NCBI RefSeq assembly: GCF_024500045.1
Contig: NZ_JTEO01000004.1
Coordinates: 434,001 to 498,000, forward strand
Direction of reading: 5' to 3'
Source: Methanolobus chelungpuianus
GTDB lineage: Archaea > Halobacteriota > Methanosarcinia > Methanosarcinales > Methanosarcinaceae
DNA length: 64,000 nt
Shown: one piece after another, positions 9,723-17,995 of the stretch
Numbering within the stretch: position 1 is the first letter of the stretch
Layout of the letters: each line of letters starts with the position of its first letter
Notes under the pieces: generated by a model
Seen by the model: only the letters and a program-made list of their open reading frames with translations
The model's database searches: none
What the model was told of the DNA's origin: nothing
Made by a program: the position numbers and the translations under genes

Positions 9723-10001
9723 ATGGTCTCAAGTCGTTTCATAATAACAGTAATAGGTATCGATAAGGTCGGTATAGTTGCAGGCATCACCAGGGTCATG
9801 GCGGACTTCAACGTCAATATCGTTGACATCAGCCAGACCATCATGCAGGATCTCTTCACGATGATAATGCTCGCAGAGATAAAAGAAGAGAACTTCGACC
9901 TCTCCTCCTTCCAGAAAGCCATGGCGGGCAAGGGTCACGAGTTTGGTGTCGAGGTCAAGGTGCAGCACGAGGACACCTTCCGCTTCATGCACAGGATATA
10001 A
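9723..10001 (+). CDS. ACT-domain protein (UPF0237)
   Basis: 92 aa single ACT domain ([20 protein letters not shown], then [12 protein letters not shown]), a small-molecule-binding regulatory fold. The start is ATG 9723; the frame is open further upstream but without family similarity. The gene is 14 bases before the UPF0210 gene, a pairing conserved in archaea and bacteria. The ACT protein probably binds an amino acid and modulates its partner, but the ligand is unknown. Confidence 0.9.
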   Translation: MVSSRFIITVIGIDKVGIVAGITRVMADFNVNIVDISQTIMQDLFTMIMLAEIKEENFDLSSFQKAMAGKGHEFGVEVKVQHEDTFRFMHRI

Positions 10002-10015
10002 GCGGAGGCCTTCCA

Positions 10016-11377
10016 ATGCTCATCCATCCCGAAGAGATCCTCGAGACCATTAAAATGGTCACCAACGAGAACCTGGATATCAGGACCGTCACCATGGGCA
10101 TAAGCCTGCGCGACTGCAGCCATCCCGATATCGATACCCTTAACGAGAACATCTACAGGAAGATAACTACCTGCGCAAAGGACCTCGTGAAGACCACCGA
10201 CGACGTGCAGAACCTGTATGGCATTCCCATCATCAACAAAAGGATATCCGTCACGCCAATAGCCATAGTTGCGGAAAGCTGCAATGAGCCGGATCTCACA
10301 TCCGTTGCCATGACCCTTGACAGGGCCGCCCATGATGTGGGCATCGACTTCATCGGCGGCTTCAGTGCCCTTGTTCAAAAAGGCATGACCCCGGGAGACC
10401 TGCGGCTCATCAACTCCGTCCCGAAGGCCCTGGCGAGCACAAAGAAGGTCTGCTCGTCCATCAATGTCGCAACAACGAAGGCCGGGATAAACATGGACGC
10501 TGTGGCCCTCATGGGCAGGATCATCAAGGAGACCGCTCACCTGACACGCGACCAGGGGGGCATCGGATGCGCCAAGTTCGTGGTCTTTGCAAATGCCCCG
10601 GACGACAATCCCTTCATGGCAGGGGCCTTCCATGGCATAGGGGAGCCGGAGTGCACCATCAATGTAGGTGTCAGCGGCCCCGGCGTTGTCAACTCGGCGG
10701 TACGTGCCCTGGAGGACCCTTCCCTGGGTGACATTTCCGAATGCATCAAGAAGACCGCCTTCAAGATAACCCGCATGGGCGAGGTCATAGGCAAGGAGGT
10801 CGCCCGGCGCCTCGATGCAAAGTTCGGCGTGCTCGACCTCTCCCTGGCCCCCACTCCTGCCATCGGTGATAGTGTTGCCGCAATACTCGAAGCCATGGGC
10901 CTGGAAAGCTGCGGCACCCATGGCACCACAGCCGCGCTAGCCCTCCTAAACGATGCAGTCAAGAAAGGCGGAGCAATGGCTTCCTCTTCAGTGGGCGGCT
11001 TAAGCGGAGCTTTCATCCCGGTTAGTGAGGACGCAGGCATGATCGATGCAGTGGAGCGCGGTTCCCTGAGTCTGGACAAGCTTGAGGCGATGACCAGTGT
11101 ATGCTCCGTCGGCCTGGACATGATAGCTATTCCCGGCACTACTCCGGCATCCACCATCTCCGCCATAATCGCAGACGAGATGGCCATAGGCATGATAAAC
11201 AAGAAGACAACCGCTGTCAGGGTCATCCCGGTCCCCGGCAAGACCGTGGGTGATGTGGTGGAGTTCGGTGGCCTGCTGGGGAGGGCACCTGTCATGAATG
11301 TTAACAGCTTCAGCTCCGAGAGATTCATCTCAAGGGGCGGCAGGATACCGGCACCCATACAGGCGCTGACAAACTAA
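10016..11377 (+). CDS. UPF0210 (DUF711) family protein
   Basis: 453 aa, full length for the family. The N-terminus ([20 protein letters not shown]) and glycine-rich C-terminal region match DUF711/PFL proteins, which are distantly related to anaerobic ribonucleotide reductase-like barrels and have no established reaction. GCGGAGG lies just upstream of ATG 10016. Operon with the ACT protein. Confidence 0.9.
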   Translation: MLIHPEEILETIKMVTNENLDIRTVTMGISLRDCSHPDIDTLNENIYRKITTCAKDLVKTTDDVQNLYGIPIINKRISVTPIAIVAESCNEPDLTSVAMTLDRAAHDVGIDFIGGFSALVQKGMTPGDLRLINSVPKALASTKKVCSSINVATTKAGINMDAVALMGRIIKETAHLTRDQGGIGCAKFVVFANAPDDNPFMAGAFHGIGEPECTINVGVSGPGVVNSAVRALEDPSLGDISECIKKTAFKITRMGEVIGKEVARRLDAKFGVLDLSLAPTPAIGDSVAAILEAMGLESCGTHGTTAALALLNDAVKKGGAMASSSVGGLSGAFIPVSEDAGMIDAVERGSLSLDKLEAMTSVCSVGLDMIAIPGTTPASTISAIIADEMAIGMINKKTTAVRVIPVPGKTVGDVVEFGGLLGRAPVMNVNSFSSERFISRGGRIPAPIQALTN

Positions 11378-11446
11378 AACACCGATGGCGCATTGTGACT
11401 GGAACTGGATATAAACAATGCTAAAAAGTAACACTAAGGAGGCAGT

Positions 11447-11959
11447 ATGATAATAACACTGATCGGAATGCCGGGTGCCGGGAAAAGTTCTGTGGGGAAG
11501 AGACTCGCCCGCCTCCTTGGGTACACCTTCACGGATACCGATGACCTGATAATCAATGCAGCCGGCAGCATGCTGCAGGATATTGTTGATACGAAGGGAG
11601 ACATGGGCTTAATAGGCATCGAAGAGCAATGCATCCTCTCCCTTGAGCTGCAGGAAGACTGCATTATTGCAACAGGCGGAAGTGTCGTCTACTCTGACAG
11701 GTCAATGGCCTTCCTGAAGTCGAACTCTGCAATTATCTTCCTTGATGTCCCTTACGAGACCATCGCCCGCAGGCTTTCAAACATCGACACGAGGGGCGTG
11801 GTCGGTCTCAAAGGCAGGGGCCTGCGTGAACTCTACCAGGAGCGCACGGGGCTGTATGCCGCTTATGCCGATATGACCATCAAGGTCAGCGGCAGGGACA
11901 GAGTGCAGGATGTAGTGAACAGGATAATGGAAAGAATGCAGGCCTGGAAGCCTGAGTAG
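11447..11959 (+). CDS. AroK-like P-loop kinase with a divergent substrate site
   Basis: 170 aa with the bacterial shikimate-kinase fold: Walker A GMPGAGKSS (residues 7-15), TDTDDLI matching the conserved Asp, and the lid/C-terminal LRELYQERTGLYAAYAD. Two canonical shikimate-binding features are altered by eye: the GFRDRE arginine region reads GLIGIEE, and the GGG motif reads ATGGSVV. The organism also encodes the archaeal GHMP-type shikimate kinase at 37353-38216, so this protein may act on another substrate. Strong AAGGAGG ribosome site. It is the last host gene before the provirus. Confidence 0.75.
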   Translation: MIITLIGMPGAGKSSVGKRLARLLGYTFTDTDDLIINAAGSMLQDIVDTKGDMGLIGIEEQCILSLELQEDCIIATGGSVVYSDRSMAFLKSNSAIIFLDVPYETIARRLSNIDTRGVVGLKGRGLRELYQERTGLYAAYADMTIKVSGRDRVQDVVNRIMERMQAWKPE

Positions 11960-12550
11960 ATTGTTTCCCTCCCAGTTCCTCTTTTCCCGCCAGATCTTTA
12001 CTCCTGATCCAAGGGCTTCATGGGCAAAATTCTCTTTCCTTTCCGGGCCTGTTTCTCAGGTCTTCACAAGCGGTTCATGGCAGGATGGGTTCTAAGAGAG
12101 GGAGCTTCATTGAAAACTAATGGTCCAAACGGATGTATGGGATAAGCCTGTTTCTGCAAAACCTCTAACTGGTGCAAGATGTTGTTTCCAAAAAAAGGAA
12201 TGGTGCTCCGATCGGGATGTGAGGTCTCACCATCCTAATGATGAGTCCATCACCCCGGAGCGCATCCTCGATTATTGTAATTTTGGACCGGGCGGTTGAA
12301 CGAAAAAACCCAGTCCATTTAAACCTGTTACGAGCAGGTTCACAAAAATCTGAAGCTGCATTTAGTACTATACACTATTGTGTATAAATGTTTTATCCAT
12401 ATATTAGTTAGCTATCAGCCTAATTATTCTATCCCATACGAACATCTGTAAAATACTTGCTTTTGAAAAAACTTATATACTAAACTATCTTCCTAATCAG
12501 TGTTGAGTTTACGAGACTCGACACAAAAAATAGAAAGAAGGTTGAACGAA
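11960..12550. other. Junction between host DNA and provirus; left att and early promoter
   Basis: No gene. It contains attL (12203-12218), then AT-rich element DNA with a TATA-like box (acttatatac, 12471-12480). That box is about 25 bases before a GTG at 12500 and 75 before the ATG at 12551, so the first provirus gene could be translated leaderless from the GTG. Confidence 0.55.
12203..12218 (+). repeat. attL, 16-bp core
   Basis: GTGCTCCGATCGGGAT, identical to the sequence at 27077-27092 within tRNA-Glu. Identity stops on both sides. An inexact inverted match (ccggagcgc) lies about 50 bases to the right. Confidence 0.85.
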
Positions 12551-12871
12551 ATGAAAGACATTGAATATAATAGCGAAGGCGCTAGCTGTGAAGCTTGCGA
12601 TTGTATAGGCTTTGAAGATCTCCCTGCAGACAGCTCCGCACAAGTCAGAGGACCGGCTCTGGAGAAGTTCTACTATGTCCTGCTAGGAACATCTGCAGGT
12701 ATGGCAGCTCCACTGGCATTTATCGGGCTTCATGCATTGCTGGATATGCAGTTTGACAGCTCATCCGTTACTGCTCTGTTCATTACTCCAGCTTTTGTCT
12801 TTGCATTTGCATTGACAGTTCGTTATTACGGGAGAAATAATCAAATCGATCTCTGTGGGAGTGAGAACTGA
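12551..12871 (+). CDS. Provirus membrane protein, two spans
   Basis: 106 aa from ATG 12551 (AAGGTTG upstream), or 123 aa from GTG 12500. A Cys-rich N-terminal part (CEACDC) is followed by two hydrophobic segments (about 38-60 and 68-90) and a short polar tail. Unrecognised. Its TGA overlaps the next ATG (TGATG). Confidence 0.65.
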   Translation: MKDIEYNSEGASCEACDCIGFEDLPADSSAQVRGPALEKFYYVLLGTSAGMAAPLAFIGLHALLDMQFDSSSVTALFITPAFVFAFALTVRYYGRNNQIDLCGSEN

Positions 12872-13053
12872 TGGACAGAATTGCCTCCTCCATAGAAGAT
12901 CTGAACAAGCACATTGACGCACAGACAACTCGCTACGCTTTTCTATCCACGCGAATATTCAGAACTCACACTGATGATGCAGGTCCTGTATCTGGTTGCT
13001 CATACCACCTCTCCAGAGGATCTGCACGTCACACTTCCCAGGAGGTACTCTAA
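12871..13053 (+). CDS. Provirus microprotein (60 aa)
   Basis: Starts within the previous stop codon and ends TAATG into the next gene. Its last residues SQEVL are encoded by the Shine-Dalgarno region of the next gene (CAGGAGGTACTC). No family recognised; basic and soluble. Confidence 0.5.
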   Translation: MDRIASSIEDLNKHIDAQTTRYAFLSTRIFRTHTDDAGPVSGCSYHLSRGSARHTSQEVL

Positions 13054-13226
13054 TGTGCTCCTGGGGACGTCTTATCACTGCAGCTGAGAAGGCCTGCAGC
13101 AAGTGTGGCGACATATACTATTCTACCTCTCTCAAAGATGGCCTCTGCTTTAACTGTCAGGTAGAGCAAAGGCGTCAGTTATTCCGCTCAGAGATCGGCC
13201 TGGAAAGCTCCCAGGAGGTGCTCTGA
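13053..13226 (+). CDS. Provirus zinc-ribbon microprotein (57 aa)
   Basis: ATG 13053 is preceded by GGAGGTACTCTA. Two Cys-X2-Cys pairs (CSKC and CFNC, 14 residues apart) form a likely zinc ribbon. It again ends SQEVL over the next ribosome site. Probable nucleic-acid or protein binder; function unknown. Confidence 0.65.
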   Translation: MCSWGRLITAAEKACSKCGDIYYSTSLKDGLCFNCQVEQRRQLFRSEIGLESSQEVL

Positions 13227-13463
13227 ATGTCAGGCAAACCTGCATACATCATCCAGGACCATGAGCGTCCTGGTACTTTCTCCGTGCGCCGCATAACCTA
13301 CCGGCAAAGGCACGACGTCAAAGCTCCGGCACAGAGGCCTAAGGTTGCCATCAAGGTCCATAAAGGCATGGGCCGCTTTTGGATGGTAGGGAAGGTCTGG
13401 TGTGGAGATCAGCCTCGTATCCTTCCGCACAAGATATCCAGGACTCCAGGGAGGTGGGTCTGA
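13227..13463 (+). CDS. Provirus small basic protein (78 aa)
   Basis: Strongly basic, no membrane span, no known family. Ribosome site CAGGAGGTGCTC directly before ATG 13227. The stop overlaps the start of the following gene (TGATG). Confidence 0.55.
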   Translation: MSGKPAYIIQDHERPGTFSVRRITYRQRHDVKAPAQRPKVAIKVHKGMGRFWMVGKVWCGDQPRILPHKISRTPGRWV

Positions 13464-13990
13464 TGCCTAGCATAGAAGTTATTGTGACTATTCGGGACAT
13501 TCCTCTGGAGAGATCCATGCAGATCCTGGACCTCCTCAAAGGGGCAGTGCCAGCTCCTACAGTAGACCATATATGCTCCACAGATACACCATGTAATCCA
13601 GATCTGCCAACTTTGGAAGAGGTCATGAAGGACCTGGGCGAGAGAGAGAAAGAGCTCGACAAGCCAAAGCGCAGGCCAAGAGCAGAACGTGGACATTCGA
13701 CATACTTCCATTACGTGCCTGTTCCTGGCACGATGCATCTGGAATGGAAGGATACTCAGGACGGACAGGTAGATCTCAGGTATCAGAACACCAGGGTAAG
13801 ATTGAGCTGGAGGAATGCGGTCACGCTGTCAATCATCCGGAACAAGCAGGACAGGAAAGCAGAGATCTTTAAGATCCTGAGGAATGAAGCCTCAAACGGA
13901 TCCAGGATCACAGCTGTCAATCAGTTTGTTCAGGCCATTATCGATGAACGCATAACCGCTCCTATTACTGTAGAGGAGCTGGTATTATGA
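13463..13990 (+). CDS. Provirus protein of unknown function (175 aa)
   Basis: Largest soluble protein of the first block. The N-terminal part (IEVIVTIRDIPLERSMQILD) looks like a strand-helix unit. The middle is highly charged (REKELDKPKRRPRAERG). The C-terminal part (DRKAEIFKILRNEASNGSRI) is helical with a possible helix-turn-helix. No HUH or polymerase motif is seen. Candidate for a DNA-binding or replication role only by elimination. GGGAGGTGGGTCTG precedes ATG 13463. Confidence 0.6.
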   Translation: MPSIEVIVTIRDIPLERSMQILDLLKGAVPAPTVDHICSTDTPCNPDLPTLEEVMKDLGEREKELDKPKRRPRAERGHSTYFHYVPVPGTMHLEWKDTQDGQVDLRYQNTRVRLSWRNAVTLSIIRNKQDRKAEIFKILRNEASNGSRITAVNQFVQAIIDERITAPITVEELVL

Positions 13991-14151
13991 GCGAGACACT
14001 GACAGCTGCAGCTTGCCGCCAGGCAGGATGCTGCCATTTAACATCCAGGCTTATAGCCACACATAAAGGAGCTCAGAAACAGTCATACTGCCGCCTCACA
14101 GGAAGGATCCCTGGCAATATGCAGGAGTGTCCTCGGGGGCTGGTATCATGA
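13987..14151 (+). CDS. Provirus Cys-rich microprotein (54 aa)
   Basis: Lies between two overlapping neighbours (ATGA at each end). Cysteines at about 10, 15, 16, 35 and 48 plus histidines (CRQAGCCH) suggest metal binding. No recognised family. It exactly fills the space between coupled genes, which supports it being real. Confidence 0.5.
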   Translation: MSETLTAAACRQAGCCHLTSRLIATHKGAQKQSYCRLTGRIPGNMQECPRGLVS

Positions 14152-14468
14152 AGGCCTTCATACTTGACAGCTGGCCTGTCCTGATCTTCTACGTTCTGGG
14201 AGATATTCTCACAACAGTCTGGGCGCTAAACCTGGGGGGAGTCGAAGCAAATCCTGCCATGAACTACCTCCTGTCTGAGTATGGATTTGCTTCTCTTCTC
14301 ATTACAAAGTTCATAGTAGTGCTCTGTTGCTATGCCTGCTACAGGTACGTGAAACCTCAGTCTCTTTTTGCCTGGAAGGCCCTCAATTACGTTGTGGGAG
14401 CTATGGGTATATTCATCATCGGATGGAACGTGTGCTCTACATACTGGATATCTGGAGGTGTTTTCTGA
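14148..14468 (+). CDS. Provirus membrane protein, DUF5658-like
   Basis: 106 aa with about three hydrophobic spans. GDILTTVWALNLGGVEANP resembles the start of DUF5658 proteins of archaea. ATG 14148 overlaps the previous stop. Its C-terminal SGGVF codons carry the next ribosome site (GGAGGTG). Function unknown. Confidence 0.65.
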   Translation: MKAFILDSWPVLIFYVLGDILTTVWALNLGGVEANPAMNYLLSEYGFASLLITKFIVVLCCYACYRYVKPQSLFAWKALNYVVGAMGIFIIGWNVCSTYWISGGVF

Positions 14469-14770
14469 TGCGCTGTCCGTACAATGGCTTCAGAGACTGC
14501 ATGGGAGACTCCTGTGCAGTCTACAACCCATTCCTGAATGGCTGCTCTGTGATGACCACTCCGCTGGCCTTGGGGGAGGAATTCAGGGGTATCAGGGTAG
14601 CCTTGGAGAAGATCTCCTCTCAGCTGGAGAGCCTGGAGAGATCCTGCAGCACGGGTATGAATGCTGTCTGTCAGGAGATCGCTGCGGCAACTGATGAGAT
14701 GAGTTGCCTTGCGGATGAGCGAGAGGTCCCGGCTGTTAGAGTCCTAGAGCCTGTGGAGGTCCAGGTATGA
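14468..14770 (+). CDS. Provirus Cys-rich coiled-coil protein (100 aa)
   Basis: The N-terminal 30 residues hold four cysteines (CPYNGFRDCMGDSC and NGC), likely a metal site or disulfides. The middle (RGIRVALEKISSQLESLERS) is a predicted coiled coil. The start at 14468 is preceded by GGAGGTGTTTTC. Unrecognised. Confidence 0.6.
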   Translation: MRCPYNGFRDCMGDSCAVYNPFLNGCSVMTTPLALGEEFRGIRVALEKISSQLESLERSCSTGMNAVCQEIAAATDEMSCLADEREVPAVRVLEPVEVQV

Positions 14771-15063
14771 GCTTAGAATGGAAGGATCCTGCAGAGAGAC
14801 CTACTTTGCGAGTCATCAAAAAACCTGAGTTCATCCCTGTAGATAATGGAGTCAGTGAAACCAGATTCCCTCTCCAGGACAATGCAAGTGCATACTCCAT
14901 GAAGGAAGCTGCAGATCTGCACAGACGCAGGATCCGCAGGTTCCATCATCTTGGATTCAGGGATCATATTCAGGCATGTTCTAACTGTGGCTATATGATC
15001 TGCAGATGTGCTGACCGTGAGAGACGGAAAGAGATCGAGGCTAAGAGGAGGCGATGGCAGTGA
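14767..15063 (+). CDS. Provirus zinc-binding basic protein (98 aa)
   Basis: The C-terminal half has CSNCGYMICRC followed by a very basic tail (RERRKEIEAKRRRW), suggesting a nucleic-acid-binding zinc finger. It overlaps both neighbours. No named family. Confidence 0.6.
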   Translation: MSLEWKDPAERPTLRVIKKPEFIPVDNGVSETRFPLQDNASAYSMKEAADLHRRRIRRFHHLGFRDHIQACSNCGYMICRCADRERRKEIEAKRRRWQ

Positions 15064-15341
15064 GGTTCACTATATCCTCCGGACCGTTTAATGTCCCGAT
15101 AGTGCAGCATGTTGTCATTACTACCGGAAATTCCTACACTCAGGCGAGATGGTACTGGGAGTACGTCAGGAGCATACTGTTCTCACATTTCCCTCACTTT
15201 GAGAGTACCAGATCTTACATCGAGGACTATAAGCATGACCGTGAATCCAATACATATCATGATAATGTCCTCATATTCATAGACCTTGAGCCTGCAGTTC
15301 TGAAGGAGATCTGCGAGAAGCACGGAGGCCAGTACCTATGA
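15054..15341 (+). CDS. Provirus protein of unknown function (95 aa)
   Basis: Soluble alpha/beta protein (VRFTISSGPFNVPIVQHVVI at the N-terminus) without recognisable motif. Overlaps the preceding gene by ten bases and the next by four. Confidence 0.55.
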   Translation: MAVRFTISSGPFNVPIVQHVVITTGNSYTQARWYWEYVRSILFSHFPHFESTRSYIEDYKHDRESNTYHDNVLIFIDLEPAVLKEICEKHGGQYL

Positions 15342-15547
15342 TCGCCAAGACATGCACAGCCATCTCCATCATAGGGGCTGCATGTGTCTCCGTAGGAGCC
15401 CCAGGAACTGCAAATGCAGTCTGGTCCATATCTAACATAGGCCTGGTCTGGCACAACTACAGGACAGGAGAGATATCTCAGGCTGCAATGTTCACGGTGT
15501 TCTGGATCCTGGCAGTCTTGGGAGTATTCAGGGAGGTGTTGCTGTGA
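15338..15547 (+). CDS. Provirus small membrane protein (69 aa)
   Basis: Two hydrophobic segments with a short polar loop (WHNYRTGEISQ), reminiscent of tiny two-helix membrane proteins. ATG overlaps the previous stop (ATGA). Function unknown. Confidence 0.55.
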   Translation: MIAKTCTAISIIGAACVSVGAPGTANAVWSISNIGLVWHNYRTGEISQAAMFTVFWILAVLGVFREVLL

Positions 15548-15819
15548 GCTATTCTAAATGGTCCTTCAGAAGAATGAAACCGCCCAAAGAGCCCAGGAGC
15601 CGGCAGGAGATCAAGGCAGAGCTGGAAGAGCTCATGCCTAAGATCTGCGAGGCTGAAGGCGAGCTGGAGGAGTTAGAGGCCAAAGTTGAGGATCTTTATC
15701 ATACGAGAAGAGAGCTCCAGAAAGAACTGGACCCTCTCCTGCGTCCCTGGGAACGTCCCCGGCCTAAATATGAGCACAAGATCCTGCAGTGCCTGGAGGG
15801 AGTCGTATGCAAGCTGTAA
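15544..15819 (+). CDS. Provirus coiled-coil protein (91 aa)
   Basis: GTG start inside the previous gene's end. Residues 20-65 (SRQEIKAELEELMPKICEAE and onward) form an almost continuous charged coiled coil. Unrecognised. Confidence 0.6.
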   Translation: MSYSKWSFRRMKPPKEPRSRQEIKAELEELMPKICEAEGELEELEAKVEDLYHTRRELQKELDPLLRPWERPRPKYEHKILQCLEGVVCKL

Positions 15820-16253
15820 GGATGCAGTTTGAGAGGAGATCAGCTCCACAGGCTGCTCAGGTCATCAAGACAAAGCCAGTTATAGGACTTGATGATCCTG
15901 AGATCAGGAGGGATGTAGCTTTTGCCAAAGAAGAAATCGAATGCCTGCAGGCACTCACATGCATGCAAACTGAGCGTATTTCCATGCTAGAACAACAGGT
16001 CGAGCATTTGACAAAGCTTCTCTCTGGAGGAGTGACGAAGACAGCTCAACGTGCTCACATGCTTGCTGAAGCCGTGAAGAATACGAACCTGGGATTTGTT
16101 ACCAGGACTCAGGCGCGCGAAATTTTAGCCGAGGAAGGGGACAGACTTGGCCTGAAGGTCACAGACGATGCCATGAAGGCAGCTGCCAAAATGTACAGTC
16201 TCGTGTACCGCAAGAACGGAGCTGGAGAGGTTGTGCTGGGGGTCCTAAAATGA
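15807..16253 (+). CDS. Provirus coiled-coil/DNA-binding candidate (148 aa)
   Basis: Start taken at ATG 15807, which follows CTGGAGGGAGTCGT; an upstream GTG at 15789 is possible. A coiled coil near residues 38-70 (IECLQALTCMQTERISMLEQ) is followed by a compact helical C-terminal domain (RTQAREILAEEGDRLGL). It is the last gene of the first block and lies directly beside the repeat cluster at 16273-16606, so it is a candidate to bind those repeats. That is inferred from position. Confidence 0.6.
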   Translation: MQAVRMQFERRSAPQAAQVIKTKPVIGLDDPEIRRDVAFAKEEIECLQALTCMQTERISMLEQQVEHLTKLLSGGVTKTAQRAHMLAEAVKNTNLGFVTRTQAREILAEEGDRLGLKVTDDAMKAAAKMYSLVYRKNGAGEVVLGVLK

Positions 16254-16272
16254 TTTTTTTTGCGCTGCATGA

Positions 16273-16312
16273 CTCACCTACCCCTCACCAGTTAGTGAGC
16301 GTTGGAGGTGAG
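16273..16312. repeat. CTCACC/GGTGAG cluster, left
   Basis: CTCACC at 16273 and 16284, AGTGAG at 16294 and GGTGAG at 16307 form nested inverted repeats. Confidence 0.75.
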
Positions 16313-16470
16313 CCTAGACGATGAGAAGGACAGTTTATTTATATAGTCGAGGTGGTTCAGGATGATACCTGCTAAAAAAAGATAATTTGTGTTCGGTTTA
16401 CAGGCTAAAGACCTGAATAAACTAGATAAAATATATTACTTTTTTATATATCACTTATTTTATAATGTGT

Positions 16471-16500
16471 TCTAAAATGGGTCTAAAATGGGTCTAAGGG
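16471..16500 (+). repeat. Tandem 11-bp iterons
   Basis: TCTAAAATGGG occurs at 16471-16481 and 16482-16492 with a partial third copy (TCTAAGGG) at 16493-16500. Confidence 0.75.
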
Positions 16501-16502
16501 TG

Positions 16503-16606
16503 CTCACCGCTTCTCTGTTTCCACTCACTCACCGGTGAGCGCTCACCTACCATCTTAAAGAAATCACTATCAAGGTGTTCAAAAATGCCCCTCACCAACT
16601 GGTGAG
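16503..16606. repeat. CTCACC/GGTGAG palindromes, right
   Basis: CTCACCGGTGAG (16528-16539) overlaps GGTGAGCGCTCACC (16534-16547); both are perfect palindromes. A single CTCACC lies at 16503. CTCACCAACTGGTGAG (16591-16606) has 7-bp arms around two bases. Confidence 0.8.
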
Positions 16607-16736
16607 AGTGTAATAAAAAACAATCAATCTTTAAAGTAAGTTATATTGTTTTGTAAGTTGGGGTTTAAATTGTGAATATTATTAATATTTTGGTTAGATC
16701 TTCCAGGTTTTCCTGGATCCCATAGTAGAGGAAATT

Positions 16737-16889
16737 ATGATTGACATACGGATGATAATATTTGTACTGACAATGTTGGCATTGGTGGCCGGTATTGTCA
16801 GAGGTGCAATTTCAAATGATATTTGTGCTCATGCTCTAATTTCTGCCGGAGCAATTGGCACGATGTATATTCTATTCACATCAAAATGA
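16737..16889 (+). CDS. Provirus small membrane protein (50 aa)
   Basis: ATG 16737 follows AGAGGAAATT. Two hydrophobic stretches (MIIFVLTMLALVAGIVRGAI, and AIGTMYILF). Unrecognised. Lower GC than the first block. Confidence 0.55.
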   Translation: MIDIRMIIFVLTMLALVAGIVRGAISNDICAHALISAGAIGTMYILFTSK

Positions 16890-16916
16890 GAAAACCCATA
16901 AGAAAGGAAGACGCTT

Positions 16917-17261
16917 ATGAAAAATATTATTTTGCGTTGGTTTGGAGATGACTATTCGGAAGGCACTGGCAATATTAGAAAAGTAACTCCAGTTAGTATC
17001 TTTTTTAACATTTTTAAGTTTGGGAAACGCATATCGCCGCCGGTAATAATTGTACTGATAGACTATTGGATAATATCATCCGAAGCGTGGAAGCTATTGC
17101 AGTTGGTTGAGCAATACAACTGGTTTGTGCAACACGTTATATTGTTTATCATTGCCGTAGGTTCTGTGATATTAGCGTTTTCTAACCTGCTTTTAATAGC
17201 ATGGATTCTTGATTTATTAGACACACTCACACTCTTAAGAGAAAATGACAGGGAATCCTAA
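16917..17261 (+). CDS. Provirus membrane protein (114 aa)
   Basis: Three hydrophobic regions (near 38-52, 75-95, 95-107) after a polar N-terminus. Ribosome site AAAGGAAG. No family recognised. Confidence 0.6.
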   Translation: MKNIILRWFGDDYSEGTGNIRKVTPVSIFFNIFKFGKRISPPVIIVLIDYWIISSEAWKLLQLVEQYNWFVQHVILFIIAVGSVILAFSNLLLIAWILDLLDTLTLLRENDRES

Positions 17262-17281
17262 ACACCATAGGAGAGGAAACC

Positions 17282-17419
17282 ATGACGAAGGACTATTATT
17301 TTACAGCACTTTATATTTTGATCGGCATTGTTCTCGGCTTACTGGCCGGGTATGACATCGGATATAACATTGGATGGGATGCATCATTGATGTACTATTC
17401 CCAGGGAGTTATCCCATAA
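17282..17419 (+). CDS. Provirus small membrane protein (45 aa)
   Basis: AGAGGAAACC precedes ATG 17282. One hydrophobic span (LYILIGIVLGLLAG) with a GXXXG-like pattern (GYDIGYNIG) after it, which could pack helices. Unrecognised. Confidence 0.55.
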   Translation: MTKDYYFTALYILIGIVLGLLAGYDIGYNIGWDASLMYYSQGVIP

Positions 17420-17456
17420 TTACGGAAACTAAAGTACTGTAATAAGTGCAACGTTA

Positions 17457-17492
17457 ACTATATATAGTATGGTTGCATAGTAGTATATAGAG
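17457..17492 (+). promoter_or_regulatory. Promoter for the 17528 operon
   Basis: Two TATA-like boxes (ctatatatag at 17459 and agtatatag near 17482) lie 40-65 bases upstream of the ATG at 17528. Confidence 0.45.
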
Positions 17493-17527
17493 GTACAAAA
17501 TGTGCCTCACGATAGGAGGAAAATAAG

Positions 17528-17764
17528 ATGATTACAAAAGAAAGAGCAGCCGAAATTTTGACAGATATCGAAGAAAAGATGCAAGCAATTTTTGATGACA
17601 AGAACAATGAATACACATATCAGGCGGATTTTTGGCAAGTGTGGGAGCATGTGGTAGATCAGTATTACCCGGATATTGAAATAACTGATATAGATATCGA
17701 GGGTCACAAATATGATACTATAGACGGATATTATTTCCGCCTGAGTGAAGAGGATGAGGTATAA
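17528..17764 (+). CDS. Provirus acidic protein (78 aa)
   Basis: Very acidic, soluble. Ribosome site GATAGGAGG. The stop overlaps the next ATG (TAATG). Its charge would suit a DNA mimic or anti-host factor, but there is no direct evidence. Confidence 0.6.
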   Translation: MITKERAAEILTDIEEKMQAIFDDKNNEYTYQADFWQVWEHVVDQYYPDIEITDIDIEGHKYDTIDGYYFRLSEEDEV

Positions 17765-17982
17765 TGCCCCTCCCCATCTACCTCCCTCATCGGCAAATTC
17801 AGGTCAACCAGGCAGGCCAGGTCTACATAGGCAAACCGTTTGATGGCATGGGTGTTGAGATATGGATCGATGGCTATATGATCGTATCCGGTCCCGTGAC
17901 ATCTGGCAGGGTGTCTGTTGGCCGTGAATATGTAGGGAAACGATCAGATGTGTATTATTTGAGAGAAACCGAAACCCCATAA
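17764..17982 (+). CDS. Provirus beta-rich protein (72 aa)
   Basis: Starts in the preceding stop. Predicted small beta protein (VEIWIDGYMIVSGPVTSGRV). Unrecognised. Confidence 0.55.
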   Translation: MPLPIYLPHRQIQVNQAGQVYIGKPFDGMGVEIWIDGYMIVSGPVTSGRVSVGREYVGKRSDVYYLRETETP

Positions 17983-17995
17983 TAAAGGAAGGATT

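Larger units (their letters stand above)
16254..16736. other. Candidate origin/operator region of the provirus
   Basis: No gene. It contains nine CTCACC or GGTGAG hexamers within 340 bases, several arranged as perfect palindromes, two tandem 11-bp repeats and a flanking AT-rich tract (16420-16466). The pattern fits an iteron-type replication origin or a multi-site operator. Confidence 0.65.

Noticed and set aside
12203-12262. Possible tRNA- or C/D-box-like RNA at attL (atgatga box, partial inverted repeat)
   Set aside because: No matching D box and no consistent cloverleaf; the similarity to tRNA-Glu ends after the 16-bp core.
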